Shown here: piece after piece, positions 16,643-27,417 of the stretch
Position numbering within the stretch: the first letter of the stretch is position 1
Layout of the letters: each line of letters begins with the position of its first letter
Origin: Sphingopyxis sp. 2PD
Lineage (GTDB): Bacteria > Pseudomonadota > Alphaproteobacteria > Sphingomonadales > Sphingomonadaceae
Assembly (NCBI RefSeq): GCF_005503695.1
Contig: NZ_SCMU01000003.1
Span: 1 to 64,000 of the forward strand
Direction: 5' to 3'
Length of the DNA: 64,000 nucleotides
Notes under the pieces: generated by a model
The model's database searches: none
Told to the model about the DNA's origin: nothing
Seen by the model: only the letters and a program-made list of their open reading frames with translations
Made by a program: the position numbers and the translations under genes

Positions 16643-18702
16643 AGGAAATTCACCATGGCCCAGCTGGCGAGGCCGACAAGACCGAGCAGCATCACAAACG
16701 CATATCCATAAACATAACCCGATTGCAGCCGGACCGCGAGACGGGTCCCCCCAGCGACGAGCGCGGCGGCGCCATCGGGACCGAAGCGGTCGATGGTGCC
16801 TTCGTCACCCTTCTTCCAGAAGAAGCGGCCGATCCAGAAGGCGGGCTTCACGAAGAGGACGTTGTAGAGCTCGTCGAAATACCATTTATTGTACAGGAAC
16901 TGGTGGAGCAGCTTGAACTGCGCCACGAAGCGCGCGGGCAGCGTGGTGTTGCGGATATAGCTGTTCCACGCGAGGAACAGACCGATCGCCATCACCGTGA
17001 ACGGCGTCCACTTCACCCAAGTGTCCACCTGATGCGAATGGTGCATCAGCTCGGCATCATAGGCGAGCATGCTGCCGTTCCAGAAGGCCAAACCCTGTTC
17101 GGGGTAGATGAACTGATATTTGAACGCATAGCCCGCAAACACCGCGCCGATCGACAGCAGCACCAGCGGGATCAGCATCGAGACCGGGCTTTCATGCGGG
17201 TGGTAACCCGCGGTGCCGTCGCCCGAAGCGCCATGATGCGCATCATGGTGGTGATGATCGCCCTGCGCGGCGTGCGCATGATCGTCATGGCCGTGACCAT
17301 GGTCGTCGTGCACCGCGTGCTGGATATGCTCGCTCTGTTCCCAGCGCGGCTTGCCATAGAAGGTCAGGAAGACAAGGCGCCACGAATAGAAGCTCGTCAG
17401 CAGCGCGGCGAAGATGCCGACCCAGAAGGCGATTACGCCGCCGCCGCCTGCGGCAAAGGCTGCTTCGAGAATGCCGTCCTTCGAGTGGAAGCCCGCGAAG
17501 CCCGCGACACCCGCGATGCCGACGCCGGTGATCGCCAGCGTCCCCATCATCATCGCCCAGAAGGTAATCGGGATGTGTTTCCGCAGCCCGCCATAATAGC
17601 GCATGTCCTGTTCGTGGTGCATCGCATGGATGACCGAGCCCGCACCGAGGAACAGCAGCGCCTTGAAAAAGGCGTGGGTGAACAGGTGGAACATCGCCGC
17701 GCCATAGGCGCCGACGCCCGCGGCGAAGAACATATAGCCGAGCTGCGAACAGGTCGAATAGGCGATGACGCGCTTGATGTCCCACTGCGTCGTGCCGACG
17801 GTCGCGGCGAACAGGCAGGTCGCAGCGCCGACAAAGGTCACGACACCAAGCGCGACTTCGCTCGTTTCGAACATCGGCGACAGGCGGCACACCATGAACA
17901 CGCCCGCGGTGACCATCGTCGCGGCGTGGATCAGCGCCGACACCGGGGTCGGGCCTTCCATCGCGTCGGGCAGCCAGGTGTGGAGGCCAAGCTGCGCCGA
18001 CTTGCCCATCGCGCCGATGAACAAGAGCAGGCAGAGGATCGTCATCGTGTCGAGGCGCATCCCCATGAAGGTGATCGTCGAGCCCGCCATGCCCGGCGCC
18101 GCGGCAAGGATCTCGGGGATCGAGACGGTACCGAAGACGAGGAAGGTGCCAAAGATGCCGAGCATAAAGCCAAGGTCGCCGACGCGGTTGACGACGAACG
18201 CCTTGATCGCCGCGGCATTGGCACTCGGCTTCTTGTACCAGAAACCGATGAGCAGATACGACGCGAGACCCACGCCTTCCCAGCCGAAGAACATCTGGAC
18301 GAGGTTGTTCGCGGTCACGAGCATCAGCATCGCAAAGGTGAACAGCGACAGATAGGCGAAGAAGCGCGGCTGGTCCGGGTCTTCCTCCATATAGCCCCAG
18401 CTATAGAGGTGGACGAGCGCCGATACCGTCGTGATCACGACGAGCATCACTGCGGTCAGCGTATCGACGCGCAGCTCCCAGTTGAACTGAAGCGCGCCCG
18501 AGCTGACCCAGTGCAGCACGGTGACAACTTCGGCCTCGCCGCTGCCCATCACGAACGACAGGAAGATCGGCCAGCTGAGCGCACAGCTGGTGAACAGCGC
18601 GCCCGTCGTCAGGATTTTCGACGCGGTGGTGCCGATGACGCGCTGGCCGAGGCCTGCGATAAGCGCCGCCAAGAGCGGCAGGAATACGATCGCCTGGATC
18701 AC
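16639..18702 (-). CDS. nuoL: NADH-quinone oxidoreductase subunit L
   Basis: Largest antiporter-like subunit of complex I, 687 residues, with the long lateral helix at its C-terminus. Conserved parts: [36 protein letters not shown], and [16 protein letters not shown] His/Asp-rich cytoplasm-facing loop with runs of histidine lies around residues 470-500 and could bind metal, but such loops vary freely between species. It starts with GTG, four bases after nuoK. Confidence 0.96.
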   Translation of the reverse strand: MIQAIVFLPLLAALIAGLGQRVIGTTASKILTTGALFTSCALSWPIFLSFVMGSGEAEVVTVLHWVSSGALQFNWELRVDTLTAVMLVVITTVSALVHLYSWGYMEEDPDQPRFFAYLSLFTFAMLMLVTANNLVQMFFGWEGVGLASYLLIGFWYKKPSANAAAIKAFVVNRVGDLGFMLGIFGTFLVFGTVSIPEILAAAPGMAGSTITFMGMRLDTMTILCLLLFIGAMGKSAQLGLHTWLPDAMEGPTPVSALIHAATMVTAGVFMVCRLSPMFETSEVALGVVTFVGAATCLFAATVGTTQWDIKRVIAYSTCSQLGYMFFAAGVGAYGAAMFHLFTHAFFKALLFLGAGSVIHAMHHEQDMRYYGGLRKHIPITFWAMMMGTLAITGVGIAGVAGFAGFHSKDGILEAAFAAGGGGVIAFWVGIFAALLTSFYSWRLVFLTFYGKPRWEQSEHIQHAVHDDHGHGHDDHAHAAQGDHHHHDAHHGASGDGTAGYHPHESPVSMLIPLVLLSIGAVFAGYAFKYQFIYPEQGLAFWNGSMLAYDAELMHHSHQVDTWVKWTPFTVMAIGLFLAWNSYIRNTTLPARFVAQFKLLHQFLYNKWYFDELYNVLFVKPAFWIGRFFWKKGDEGTIDRFGPDGAAALVAGGTRLAVRLQSGYVYGYAFVMLLGLVGLASWAMVNFL

Positions 18703-18706
18703 CGGT

Positions 18707-19012
18707 TCACCCCTTCATCCGGTTGGCATCGTCGACGGCAATGGTGCCGCGGCCGCGGAAATAGATAACGAGAATGGCAAGACCGATCGCGGCCTCACCC
18801 GCGGCGACGGTCAGCACGAACATCGAGAAAACCTGCCCGACAAGATCGTTCAGCGCCGCGCTGAACGCGACGAGATTGATGTTCACCGCGAGCAGGATGA
18901 GCTCGATCGCCATCAGGATGACGATGATATTCTTGCGGTTGATGAAGATGCCGAGCACGCCGAGCGTGAAGAGCACCGCCGAAACGGCGAGATAATGGCC
19001 GACCGAAATCAC
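18707..19012 (-). CDS. nuoK: NADH-quinone oxidoreductase subunit K
   Basis: Small three-helix membrane subunit of complex I, 101 residues, the standard length. It begins [18 protein letters not shown] and holds the conserved Glu residues within [11 protein letters not shown] and [12 protein letters not shown] that belong to the proton path. The start is GTG, overlapping the nuoJ stop as GTGA. Confidence 0.96.
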   Translation of the reverse strand: MISVGHYLAVSAVLFTLGVLGIFINRKNIIVILMAIELILLAVNINLVAFSAALNDLVGQVFSMFVLTVAAGEAAIGLAILVIYFRGRGTIAVDDANRMKG

Positions 19013-19620
19013 AATTTCATCCCCTGCCCGACGCCCGGATCGACGAGGCGCGTTGCGTCCTCGGGGCGGCGCCGGTTCTGCGCCGAAATATTCTGGGTAC
19101 GCACCCCGCCACGCTGGCGATGCGTCAGCACGATCGCGCCGATCATCGCGACCAGCAGGACGATGCCCGCCGCTTCGAACAGGAAGATATATTTCGTGTA
19201 GAGCAGTTCGCCGATCTGCTGGATATTGCTCTTGTCGCTTACGACCGGCGCAGCGCGCGCCGCGAGGTCAACCCCGCCCGCGCTCCATGCGCCGACCGCA
19301 AAAACGAGCCCGGCGGCCAGGATGATCGCCACCAGCGCGCCGAGCGGCAGATAGCGCACGAAACCGGCACGCAATTCGGCGAAATCGATGTCGAGCATCA
19401 TCACGACGAACAGGAACAGCACCGCGACCGCGCCGACATAAACGATGACAAGCAGCATCGCGATGAATTCAGCACCCGCGAGCAACATCAGCCCCGCCGC
19501 GTTGAAGAAAGCGAGGATCAGCCACATGACGCTGTGGACGGGGTTGCGCGCGAAAATCACCATCGCCGCAGAGGCGATGACGATGGTCGCGAACAGGTAA
19601 AAGGCGATAAGCTGGATCAT
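19009..19620 (-). CDS. nuoJ: NADH-quinone oxidoreductase subunit J
   Basis: Membrane subunit of complex I, 203 residues with five hydrophobic helices. The conserved [20 protein letters not shown] segment contains the pi-bulge region that moves during turnover. The C-terminal 40 residues are polar and end in GQGMKL. It lies 12 bases after nuoI, one of only three nuo junctions here without overlap. Confidence 0.95.
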   Translation of the reverse strand: MIQLIAFYLFATIVIASAAMVIFARNPVHSVMWLILAFFNAAGLMLLAGAEFIAMLLVIVYVGAVAVLFLFVVMMLDIDFAELRAGFVRYLPLGALVAIILAAGLVFAVGAWSAGGVDLAARAAPVVSDKSNIQQIGELLYTKYIFLFEAAGIVLLVAMIGAIVLTHRQRGGVRTQNISAQNRRRPEDATRLVDPGVGQGMKL

Positions 19621-19632
19621 GTGCGCGCGCCC

Positions 19633-20121
19633 TTATCGATAGGGCGCGTCAGCGGCAAGATTCGCCGCAATCGCGCGTTCCCATTTGTCGCCGTTGGCGA
19701 GCAGCTTGGCCTTGTCATAAAGCAGTTCCTCGCGCGTTTCGGTCGCGAATTCGAAGTTCGGCCCCTCGACGATCGCATCGACCGGACACGCTTCCTGACA
19801 GAAGCCGCAATAGATGCACTTGGTCATGTCGATGTCGTAGCGCGTCGTGCGGCGCGAGCCGTCGTCGCGCGGTTCGGCCTCGATCGTGATCGCCTGCGCC
19901 GGGCACACCGCTTCGCACAACTTGCACGCGATGCAGCGTTCCTCGCCGTTCGGATAACGGCGCAGCGCATGTTCGCCGCGGAAGCGCGGCGACAGCGGGT
20001 TCTTCTCGAACGGATAGTTGATCGTCGCCTTCGGCTTGAAGAAATATTTGAGCGTGAGGGCGTGCGCCTTCACAAACTCCCACAAGGTGAAGCTTTTGAT
20101 GAGGTGGGCGATGGTGCTCAT
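19633..20121 (-). CDS. nuoI: NADH-quinone oxidoreductase subunit I
   Basis: Peripheral-arm ferredoxin-like subunit carrying two [4Fe-4S] clusters (N6a and N6b). Two cysteine motifs are visible, [12 protein letters not shown] and [12 protein letters not shown]. From ATG at 20121 it has 162 residues, the usual length; the start overlaps the nuoH stop as ATGA, so the longer reading to 20166 is rejected. Confidence 0.96.
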   Translation of the reverse strand: MSTIAHLIKSFTLWEFVKAHALTLKYFFKPKATINYPFEKNPLSPRFRGEHALRRYPNGEERCIACKLCEAVCPAQAITIEAEPRDDGSRRTTRYDIDMTKCIYCGFCQEACPVDAIVEGPNFEFATETREELLYDKAKLLANGDKWERAIAANLAADAPYR

Positions 20122-21161
20122 GAATACCTCGTCAGCATCAGATAGCCGGAGATCAGGAAGATCCACAGAAGCGAAATCGGCAGGAAGACTTTCCAGCCCA
20201 GCCGCATCAGCTGGTCATAGCGGTAGCGCGGCACGGTCGCCTTGACCCAACTGAAGACGAAGAAGAAGAACAGGATCTTCGCGAACAGCCAGATGATGCC
20301 GGGGACGGCATAGAGCGGCGCCCAGTCGATCGGGGGCAGCCAGCCGCCCCAGAACAGCACGGCGTTGAGCGTGCACATCAGGAGGACGTTGGCATATTCG
20401 CCGAGCCAGAAGAGCGCGAAGCTCATCGACGAATATTCGGTCTGGTAACCTGCGACGAGCTCGCTTTCCGCTTCGGTCAGGTCGAACGGCGCGCGCGCGG
20501 TTTCGGCCAGCGCCGAAATCAGGAACATCACCGCGAGCGGGAAGAGCAGCAGGTTGAAGCCGAAGGCGTTGACGATGCCGAGCCCATGGCCCTGCTGCGC
20601 CTTGACGATCTCGTTCATGTTGAAGCTGTCGGCGAACAGCACAACGCCGATCAGGATGAAGCCGATCGAGACTTCGTAGCTGATCATCTGCGCCGAGGCG
20701 CGCATCGCCGAGAAGAACGGATATTTCGAGTTCGACGCCCAGCCCGACAGGATCACGCCATAAACGCCGAGCGACGAGATCGCGAGGATGTAGAGCAATC
20801 CGACGTTGATGTCGGCGAGCACCGCGCCCGAATTGAACGGGATCACCGCCCACGCGAGCAGCGCCACGGTGAAGGTGATGATCGGCGCGATCAGGAACAG
20901 GCCGCGGTTGGCGGACGTGGGTATGATCGTTTCCTGCAGGAACACTTTCAACCCGTCGGCGAACGATTGCAGCAATCCGAAGGGGCCGACGACGTTCGGG
21001 CCGCGGCGCAGCGCGATGGCCGCCCAGATCTTGCGGTCGGCATAGATGATCATCGCAACCGCGAGCATCAGCGGCAGCGCGATGAGCAGGATGCCGCAAA
21101 TCGTCGCGACGCCCCACGCCCAGTTCGGGTCCATGCCCCAGGAGATGAAGGTCTCGGTCAT
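20118..21161 (-). CDS. nuoH: NADH-quinone oxidoreductase subunit H
   Basis: Membrane subunit that forms the quinone chamber with NuoB and NuoD. It has 347 residues and about eight helices. Conserved stretches include [38 protein letters not shown] with the acidic loop, and [19 protein letters not shown]. The ATG overlaps the stop of the 46-residue microprotein as ATGA. Confidence 0.96.
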   Translation of the reverse strand: MTETFISWGMDPNWAWGVATICGILLIALPLMLAVAMIIYADRKIWAAIALRRGPNVVGPFGLLQSFADGLKVFLQETIIPTSANRGLFLIAPIITFTVALLAWAVIPFNSGAVLADINVGLLYILAISSLGVYGVILSGWASNSKYPFFSAMRASAQMISYEVSIGFILIGVVLFADSFNMNEIVKAQQGHGLGIVNAFGFNLLLFPLAVMFLISALAETARAPFDLTEAESELVAGYQTEYSSMSFALFWLGEYANVLLMCTLNAVLFWGGWLPPIDWAPLYAVPGIIWLFAKILFFFFVFSWVKATVPRYRYDQLMRLGWKVFLPISLLWIFLISGYLMLTRYS

Positions 21162-21298
21162 TTTCCGGCCCCGTCCTGGTTGCGCCAGCCGTTATGCGGG
21201 CCGGGCTTGTCCGACTTGCCCTTGGGATTAAAGCCGCGCCAGACGGCATAGCCCATACTGACGAACAGCATCGACGCGATGGCATGCACCGGGGTCAT
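21158..21298 (-). CDS. 46-residue membrane microprotein between nuoG and nuoH
   Basis: An open frame of 46 codons beginning [19 protein letters not shown] and ending in a polar tail ([20 protein letters not shown], then NQDGAGK). One hydrophobic segment covers about residues 4-19. The ATG overlaps the nuoG stop as ATGA and the TGA overlaps the nuoH start as ATGA, so it exactly fills the space between the two genes and would be translationally coupled on both sides. I do not know a family for it. The precise fit argues for a real gene; a role in complex I assembly is inference. Confidence 0.7.
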   Translation of the reverse strand: MTPVHAIASMLFVSMGYAVWRGFNPKGKSDKPGPHNGWRNQDGAGK

Positions 21299-23307
21299 TC
21301 CGCGGCCTCCGCAAAATCAACGCCATGCACCAGCTCTTCCGAGCAGCGCTGCATCGTCGGCGACGCGCGGCAGATGGCGTTGGTGAGGTAGAAATCCTTG
21401 ATCGGCGACGGGATCGCGCGTGCTTCGGGCTTGCCGTCGAGCTTCGGAACGCTCCACCCGTAATCGACCAACCCTTCGACACCGAGCGCCGGAACCGCTG
21501 CGATCATCGCGGCGCGGCACTGGTCAAAACTGTCGAAACCGACGGTCACGCCAAGCGCGTCGGCGAGCGCGCGGAAAATGCTCCAATCCTCGCGCGCGTC
21601 GCCCGGCGCGAACACCGCCTTGTCGCTGCGCTGGACGCGGCCCTCGGTGTTGACCGTGGTGAAATCCTTTTCGCTCCACGCCGCCGCAGGCAGGATGACG
21701 TCGGCCGCGTGCGCACCCTTGTCGCCATGATGGCCGACATAGACCTTCAGCGTCTTGGCAAAGCCGGTGAAATCGACCTCATCGGCGCCGAGGAAGAAGG
21801 CAAGCTTCGGCTTGGCGGCAACGATATCCTTGATCCCGCCGGGCTGCGCATAGCCGAGCATCAGCCCGCCCATGCGGCTCGCCGCCATATGGACGACGCT
21901 GAAGCCGTTCCAGCCGTCTTTGACCGCGTTTACCGACTTGGCGAGTGCGAGAGCCGCGCCATGCACGCCGGGCACCGTAAGGCCGCCGCCGCCAAGGATG
22001 ATGAGCGGGCGCTCGGCACCCTTCAGCGCATCGAGCGCCGTCGCGGGCAGCTTGCCGACCAGCGAGGCATCGTCGCCCAGCCAGCTGACCTTGTACGTCT
22101 GGTCCTTCTCGGGCCCGATCGCAAAGACCTTCGCGCCCTTCTTCCACACCGCCTTGCGGACACGCGTGTTGATCAGCGGCGCTTCCCAGCGGAGGTTGGT
22201 GCCAACGAGCAGGATCACGTCGGCATTCTCGGCCTTGGCGATTCCGGTGTTGAAATTGACCGCCGACAAGCTGGTGACATCATAGTCGAGACCGGTCTGA
22301 CGGCCTTCGAGCAGGTCGGAACCGAGCGCGTTCACCAGCGCCTTTGCGGCAAACATCGTCTCGCAATCGACGAGGTCGCCCGCGATCGCCGCGACCGACT
22401 TGCCAGCCTTCACCGCCTTGATCGCGTCAAAGGCTTCGGCCCAGCTCGCTTCGACCAGCTGGCCGTCCTTGCGCACATATGGACGGTCGAGGCGGCGGCG
22501 CGTCAGGCCGTCGACATGGTGGCGCGTCTTGTCGCTCGCCCATTCCTCGTTCACATCGTCGTTGACGCGCGGCAGCACGCGCAGCACCTGACGGCCCCGC
22601 GCATCGATCCGCACATTAGTGCCGACCGCGTCCATCATGTCGATGCCGAGCGTCTTGGTGAGTTCCCACGGCCGCGCTTCGAACGCATAGGGCTTCGAGG
22701 TCAGCGCGCCGACCGGACACAGGTCGACGACATTGCCCGACAGCTCGCTCGCGACCGCGCGTTCCAGATACGACGTGATCTGCATATTCTCGCCGCGATA
22801 GATCGCGCCGATGTCTTCCACGCCCGCGACTTCCTCCGCAAAGCGGACGCAGCGCGTGCACTGGATGCAGCGGGTCATCACCGTCTTGACGATCGGACCC
22901 ATATATTTCTCAGTAACCGCGCGCTTATTCTCGTCATAGCGCGTCGCGCCGCGGCCGTAGGCGACCGACTGGTCCTGCAGATCGCATTCGCCGCCCTGGT
23001 CGCAGATCGGGCAGTCGAGCGGGTGGTTGATGAGCAGGAACTCCATCACCCCTTCGCGCGCCTTCTTGACCATCGGGCTATCGGTCTTGATGACCTGCCC
23101 CTCAGCAGTCGGCAACGCGCACGAGGCCTGCGGCTTCGGCGGACCTGGCGACACTTCGACGAGGCACATGCGGCAATTGCCGGCGATCGACAGACGCTCA
23201 TGGTAGCAGAAGCGCGGAATTTCCTTCCCCGCCAGCTCGCAAGCCTGCAAAACGGTCGCGCCCTGCGGGACGTCGAGTTCTACGCCATCTACGGTGACCT
23301 TAGGCAT
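21295..23307 (-). CDS. nuoG: NADH-quinone oxidoreductase subunit G
   Basis: Iron-sulfur subunit of the NADH-oxidising arm, 670 residues. An N-terminal [2Fe-2S] domain (CYHERLSIAGNCRMCLVE) is followed by the His-containing cluster motif (HPLDCPICDQGGECDLQD), the CIQCTRCVRF motif, and a molybdopterin-oxidoreductase-like C-terminal half. Start ATG at 23307 fits the conserved MPKVTVDG opening; it overlaps the end of the preceding gene by eight bases. Confidence 0.95.
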   Translation of the reverse strand: MPKVTVDGVELDVPQGATVLQACELAGKEIPRFCYHERLSIAGNCRMCLVEVSPGPPKPQASCALPTAEGQVIKTDSPMVKKAREGVMEFLLINHPLDCPICDQGGECDLQDQSVAYGRGATRYDENKRAVTEKYMGPIVKTVMTRCIQCTRCVRFAEEVAGVEDIGAIYRGENMQITSYLERAVASELSGNVVDLCPVGALTSKPYAFEARPWELTKTLGIDMMDAVGTNVRIDARGRQVLRVLPRVNDDVNEEWASDKTRHHVDGLTRRRLDRPYVRKDGQLVEASWAEAFDAIKAVKAGKSVAAIAGDLVDCETMFAAKALVNALGSDLLEGRQTGLDYDVTSLSAVNFNTGIAKAENADVILLVGTNLRWEAPLINTRVRKAVWKKGAKVFAIGPEKDQTYKVSWLGDDASLVGKLPATALDALKGAERPLIILGGGGLTVPGVHGAALALAKSVNAVKDGWNGFSVVHMAASRMGGLMLGYAQPGGIKDIVAAKPKLAFFLGADEVDFTGFAKTLKVYVGHHGDKGAHAADVILPAAAWSEKDFTTVNTEGRVQRSDKAVFAPGDAREDWSIFRALADALGVTVGFDSFDQCRAAMIAAVPALGVEGLVDYGWSVPKLDGKPEARAIPSPIKDFYLTNAICRASPTMQRCSEELVHGVDFAEAAE

Positions 23308-24031
23308 CGGCAGAGCTTTCAGATGAATTGCTGGCTTCGCGCAGGCGATATAGCCCCTCGGCGAGCGCGCCACGGAGGATTCCCCGTCCGAAGCTTACGC
23401 TCTGCCCCGGAGGCATGCAGGCCTGTAAATTCGGCAGAACCGCTGTCAGCGCTGCATTTTCTTCGGCGGTATAGATATCGGACATCACCAGATTGTGGCT
23501 TTCGGCGGGGGCGATCCGCGCAACGCAATCGCCGAATTGCCGCAAAGACAATATCGTATTCGGGACCGTCCCTGACGCGAATTCTTTCGCATAATCGCGC
23601 ACCGGCAAATCCTTGAGCGCCAGGGTGGGCGCATCGTGATAGGCCTTGCGATAAAGGGCACCCAGCAGCTCGTAGCGAAAGAGAAACGGCGTGAACGCCA
23701 GCTTCGACGCAAATTGCGTCTGACCAACTTTCGGCAGGCAACCGGGCTCGGTGACCTTGTCGCCGAATTTTCCGGCGTCTTCTGATTGCGGATCTATCGC
23801 AATGAATTCCAGCGCCAGACGGCGCGCGCGCGCGCTGTCGATGACGCAATCGGCAAAGGATTTCATGATGATTTCGCGCTGCTTGGCGGCGTTATCGGCG
23901 ACCAGCGGTACGTTGGGCGCATCCGGCGCGTGCAGGTGCGATCCCTGCTGGGCGACGGCAGGCGCCGACGGCTGCAACGCAACCATCGCGGCACAGGCAA
24001 GGCCCGCCGATCGGAACGACGTCAGCTTCAC
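23300..24031 (-). CDS. Exported protein of unknown function inserted between nuoF and nuoG
   Basis: A 243-residue protein starting at GTG 24031, which overlaps the nuoF stop as GTGA. It opens with a signal peptide ([20 protein letters not shown], then PSAPAVAQQ). The mature part contains about five cysteines ([33 protein letters not shown]), which suggests a disulfide-bonded periplasmic protein. I recognise no family. Its 3' end overlaps nuoG by eight bases. Position in the operon implies co-expression with complex I, yet its predicted location is the periplasm, where complex I has little exposed mass. Confidence 0.8.
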   Translation of the reverse strand: MKLTSFRSAGLACAAMVALQPSAPAVAQQGSHLHAPDAPNVPLVADNAAKQREIIMKSFADCVIDSARARRLALEFIAIDPQSEDAGKFGDKVTEPGCLPKVGQTQFASKLAFTPFLFRYELLGALYRKAYHDAPTLALKDLPVRDYAKEFASGTVPNTILSLRQFGDCVARIAPAESHNLVMSDIYTAEENAALTAVLPNLQACMPPGQSVSFGRGILRGALAEGLYRLREASNSSESSADA

Positions 24032-25317
24032 TCGGCCGCCTCCAACACGCCGCCATTGTCGCGGATGCGGCGTTCGATTTCGGGGCGGAAATGCTTTATC
24101 AGGCCCTGGATCGGCCAAGCCGCCGCGTCGCCGAGCGCGCAGATGGTGTGGCCTTCGACCTGCTTGGTCACGTCATACAGCGTATCGATTTCGCCGATGT
24201 CGGCGTCGCCGGTGCGCAGGCGCTCCATGACGCGCCACATCCAGCCGGTGCCTTCGCGGCACGGGGTGCACTGGCCGCAGCTTTCATGCTTGTAGAAATA
24301 GCTGATGCGGCTGATCGCCTGAACGACGTCGGTCGATTTATCCATCACGATCGCGGCGGCGGTGCCGAGGCCCGATCCGACAGCCTTCAGCCCGTCAAAA
24401 TCCATCGGGCAGTCCATGATTTCAGCTGCCGGAACCAGCGGCACCGACGAGCCGCCGGGGATGACCGCGAGCAGATTGTCCCAGCCGCCGCGAATGCCGC
24501 CGCAATGCTTGTCGATCAGCTCGCGGAACGGGATGCTCATCTCTTCCTCGACGACGCACGGCGTGTTCACATGGCCGCTGATCTGGAAAAGCTTGGTACC
24601 CTTGTTATTCTCACGCCCGAAGGACGAGAACCATGATGCGCCGCGGCGCAGGATCGTCGGGACGACCGCGATGCTCTCGACATTGTTGACTGTCGTCGGA
24701 CAGCCATAAAGGCCCGCGCCCGCCGGGAAGGGCGGCTTCAGGCGCGGCTGGCCCTTTTTGCCTTCCAGGCTTTCGATCATCGCGGTTTCTTCGCCGCAGA
24801 TATACGCACCGGCGCCGCGATGGACGAAAACGTCGAAGTCATAGCCCGACTTCGCCGCATTCTTGCCGAGCAGCCCGGCGTCATACGCCTCCTGCACCGC
24901 GGCAAAAAGCGTCTCGGCCTCGCGGATGAACTCGCCGCGGATATAGATGTAGGCGGCACGCGCACGCATCGCGAAGCCGGCGATCAGCGCACCTTCGATC
25001 AGCTTGTGCGGATCGTGGCGGATGATTTCGCGGTCCTTGCACGAACCCGGTTCGGATTCGTCGGCATTGATGACGAGGAAGCTCGGGCGGTCGGCGCGCG
25101 GCTCCTTCGGCATGAAGCTCCACTTGAGCCCGGTCGGAAAACCCGCGCCGCCGCGACCGCGCAGCCCCGACGCCTTGATCTCCTCGATGATCGCGTCCTG
25201 GCCGCGCTTCATCAGGTCTTTGGTCTTGTCCCAATCGCCGCGCGCCTGCGCGGATTTGAGGTTCCACGGCTGGAAGCCATAGAGATTGGTGAAGATGCGG
25301 TCCTTATCGGCGAGCAT
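24028..25317 (-). CDS. nuoF: NADH-quinone oxidoreductase subunit F
   Basis: NADH- and FMN-binding subunit, 429 residues. Visible are the NADH site [15 protein letters not shown], the FMN-site region [10 protein letters not shown], and the [4Fe-4S] N3 ligand motif [15 protein letters not shown]. It starts three bases after nuoE. Length and motifs are normal. Confidence 0.97.
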   Translation of the reverse strand: MLADKDRIFTNLYGFQPWNLKSAQARGDWDKTKDLMKRGQDAIIEEIKASGLRGRGGAGFPTGLKWSFMPKEPRADRPSFLVINADESEPGSCKDREIIRHDPHKLIEGALIAGFAMRARAAYIYIRGEFIREAETLFAAVQEAYDAGLLGKNAAKSGYDFDVFVHRGAGAYICGEETAMIESLEGKKGQPRLKPPFPAGAGLYGCPTTVNNVESIAVVPTILRRGASWFSSFGRENNKGTKLFQISGHVNTPCVVEEEMSIPFRELIDKHCGGIRGGWDNLLAVIPGGSSVPLVPAAEIMDCPMDFDGLKAVGSGLGTAAAIVMDKSTDVVQAISRISYFYKHESCGQCTPCREGTGWMWRVMERLRTGDADIGEIDTLYDVTKQVEGHTICALGDAAAWPIQGLIKHFRPEIERRIRDNGGVLEAAE

Positions 25318-25320
25318 GGC

Positions 25321-25989
25321 TTACCACTCCTTCCGATAGTCGTGGTTTGAAGACACCATTTCCTTCAGCGTCGTCGGTCCGCCCTCGGGCTCGCTCGTAT
25401 GGCGATTGGCGTTCTGCGTACCGGTCTTGGGTTGCTTGCCCGCCGCCAGGTCGTCGAGGATGCGCGACATGCTGTCGAAATCGAGGTCTTCGTAATTATC
25501 GTCGTTGATCTGGACCATCGGCGCGTTGGTGCAGGTGCCCATGCACTCGACCTCGGTCAGCGTGAACAGGCCGTCGGGCGTCGTCTTGCCCTTCACCATC
25601 CCGCGGTTCTTGCACGCGGCCATGACATCGTCCGAGCCGCGCAGCAGGCACGGCGTCGTACCGCACACCTGCACATGATAGCGGCCGACGGGCACGAGGT
25701 TGTACATGGTATAGAAGGTCGCGACCTCATAGGCGCGGATGAAGGGCATATCGAGCTCGGCGGCGACATATTCGATCACCGGCACGGGCAGCCAGCCCTG
25801 CGTCTGCGTCTCGGCGCCAACCTGGCGCTGCGCGAGGTCGAGCAAAGGCATCACCGCCGAGCGCTGACGCCCCGCGGGATAGCGCGCGATGACGGCCTTC
25901 GCCTTCTCGGCATTTTCCGCCGTCCACGCAAAAGCGCCCCAGCGCGCACGGACTTCGGCTTCGTCAGGGATTTGGGGTGCGTCAGCCAC
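25321..25989 (-). CDS. nuoE: NADH-quinone oxidoreductase subunit E
   Basis: Thioredoxin-like subunit carrying the [2Fe-2S] N1a cluster; ligands lie in VCGTTPCLLRG and ECMGTCTNAP. I chose GTG at 25989 (222 residues, opening VADAPQIPDEAEVRARWGAF) because GAGG lies at a good distance upstream. An ATG at 26022 has no ribosome site and would overlap the preceding small gene by about 40 bases. The C-terminal 40 residues after the domain are polar and low in complexity. Confidence 0.94.
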   Translation of the reverse strand: MADAPQIPDEAEVRARWGAFAWTAENAEKAKAVIARYPAGRQRSAVMPLLDLAQRQVGAETQTQGWLPVPVIEYVAAELDMPFIRAYEVATFYTMYNLVPVGRYHVQVCGTTPCLLRGSDDVMAACKNRGMVKGKTTPDGLFTLTEVECMGTCTNAPMVQINDDNYEDLDFDSMSRILDDLAAGKQPKTGTQNANRHTSEPEGGPTTLKEMVSSNHDYRKEW

Positions 25990-26161
25990 GGGCCAGACCT
26001 CGTTCAATATAGCGTCCGACATACATGCCGAGCGTCGCGGCAAATGCGGTCGAGACGACTTCCTTTATCGTTACCTCGCCATGGAACGCGGCAAGATAGG
26101 CCGCGACCGCAGACGCAAAGCCTGCAAGCACCAGGACAAGAATGGCGAGTTCGCGCAACAT
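25982..26161 (-). CDS. 59-residue membrane microprotein between nuoD and nuoE
   Basis: A 59-residue frame beginning [19 protein letters not shown] with a strong membrane helix (about residues 4-24). A second, weaker hydrophobic stretch (VVSTAFAATLGMYVGRYI) follows, then a basic end. The ATG shares one base with the nuoD stop (TAATG) and the frame overlaps the nuoE start by eight bases, the same coupled arrangement as its neighbours. No family recognised. Gene status is supported by the exact fit and the hydrophobic pattern; function is unknown. Confidence 0.7.
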   Translation of the reverse strand: MLRELAILVLVLAGFASAVAAYLAAFHGEVTIKEVVSTAFAATLGMYVGRYIERGLARG

Positions 26162-27417
26162 TACCGGTCGCACTCCCCGAACACGACGTCGATCGCGCCG
26201 ATGATCGCGGTGGTGTCCGCGAGCATGTGGCCCTTGCACATGAAATCCATCGCCTGAAGGTGCGAAAACGCCGTCGGGCGGATCTTGCAGCGATACGGCT
26301 TGTTGGTGCCGTCGCTGACCAGATAGACGCCGAATTCGCCCTTCGGGCTTTCGGTCGCCACATAGACTTCGCCCGCAGGGACGTGGAAACCCTCGGTGTA
26401 GAGCTTGAAGTGGTGGATCAGCGATTCCATCGACTGCTTCATCTCGCCGCGCTTCGGCGGGACGACCTTGCGGTCGAGGCTGGCGATCGGACCCGTGGGC
26501 ATGTCGCGCAGACACTGGAGGATGATGCGTGCCGACTGATAGACTTCCTGCACGCGGACCATGAACCGGTCGTAGCAGTCGCCGCGCGTGCCGACGGGAA
26601 TGTCGAATTCCATCTGGGCATAGGCGTCATAGGGCTGCGACTTGCGCAGATCCCACGCAATGCCGCTGCCGCGGATCATCGGGCCGGAGAAGCCCCACGC
26701 CAGCGCGTCTTCCTTACTCACGGTCGCGATGTCGACGTTGCGCTGCTTGAAAATGCGGTTGTCGATGACGAGGCTCATCGCGTCGCCGAACAGCTTGGGC
26801 AGCCGCTTTTCGCACCATTCGCCGATGTCGTAGAGCAGCCGCTCGGGAACATCCTGATGAACGCCGCCCGGACGGAAGTACGCCGAGTGCATGCGCGCGC
26901 CCGAGGCGCGCTCGAAGAAGTTCAGGCAATCCTCGCGCAACTCGAACACCCAGAGGTTCGGCGTCATCGCGCCGACGTCCATGACGTGCGACCCGATGTT
27001 GAGCATATGGTTGCAGATGCGCGTCAGCTCGGCGAACAGTACGCGCAGATATTGCGCGCGGTCGGGGACTTCGAGGTCGAGAAGCTTCTCGATGGCCAGC
27101 ACATAGCTGTGCTCCATGCCGAGCGGCGAGCAATAATCGAGCCGGTCGAAATAGGGCAAAGCCTGCAGATAGGTCTTATATTCGATCAGCTTCTCGGTGC
27201 CGCGATGGAGCAGCCCGACGTGCGGATCGACGCGTTCGATGATTTCGCCGTCGAGCTCCATCACCATGCGCAACACGCCGTGCGCCGCCGGGTGCTGCGG
27301 GCCGAAGTTGATCGTGTAATTGGTAACCGCCTGATCGCCCGCGGTGTTCGCGGTGTCGACCGGATAGCCTTCGAACATGTCGCTGCCGTGGTGCTTGACC
27401 TGAGGAACGTCGGTCAT
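26161..27417 (-). CDS. nuoD: NADH-quinone oxidoreductase subunit D
   Basis: 49-kDa subunit forming the quinone site with NuoB; related to hydrogenase large subunits. It has 418 residues. Conserved [14 protein letters not shown] with the quinone-site His, [14 protein letters not shown], and the C-terminal end DVVFGECDR are present. The start overlaps the nuoC stop as ATGA. Confidence 0.97.
   Translation of the reverse strand: MTDVPQVKHHGSDMFEGYPVDTANTAGDQAVTNYTINFGPQHPAAHGVLRMVMELDGEIIERVDPHVGLLHRGTEKLIEYKTYLQALPYFDRLDYCSPLGMEHSYVLAIEKLLDLEVPDRAQYLRVLFAELTRICNHMLNIGSHVMDVGAMTPNLWVFELREDCLNFFERASGARMHSAYFRPGGVHQDVPERLLYDIGEWCEKRLPKLFGDAMSLVIDNRIFKQRNVDIATVSKEDALAWGFSGPMIRGSGIAWDLRKSQPYDAYAQMEFDIPVGTRGDCYDRFMVRVQEVYQSARIILQCLRDMPTGPIASLDRKVVPPKRGEMKQSMESLIHHFKLYTEGFHVPAGEVYVATESPKGEFGVYLVSDGTNKPYRCKIRPTAFSHLQAMDFMCKGHMLADTTAIIGAIDVVFGECDR

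Noticed and set aside
16543-18768. 741-codon open frame on the plus strand opposite nuoL
   Set aside because: Antisense shadow produced by GC-rich codon bias; its product is dominated by Arg, His and Asp and it lies opposite an unmistakable nuoL.
21325-23616. 763-codon open frame on the plus strand opposite nuoG
   Set aside because: Same antisense artefact; composition is unlike any real protein and nuoG is certain on the other strand.
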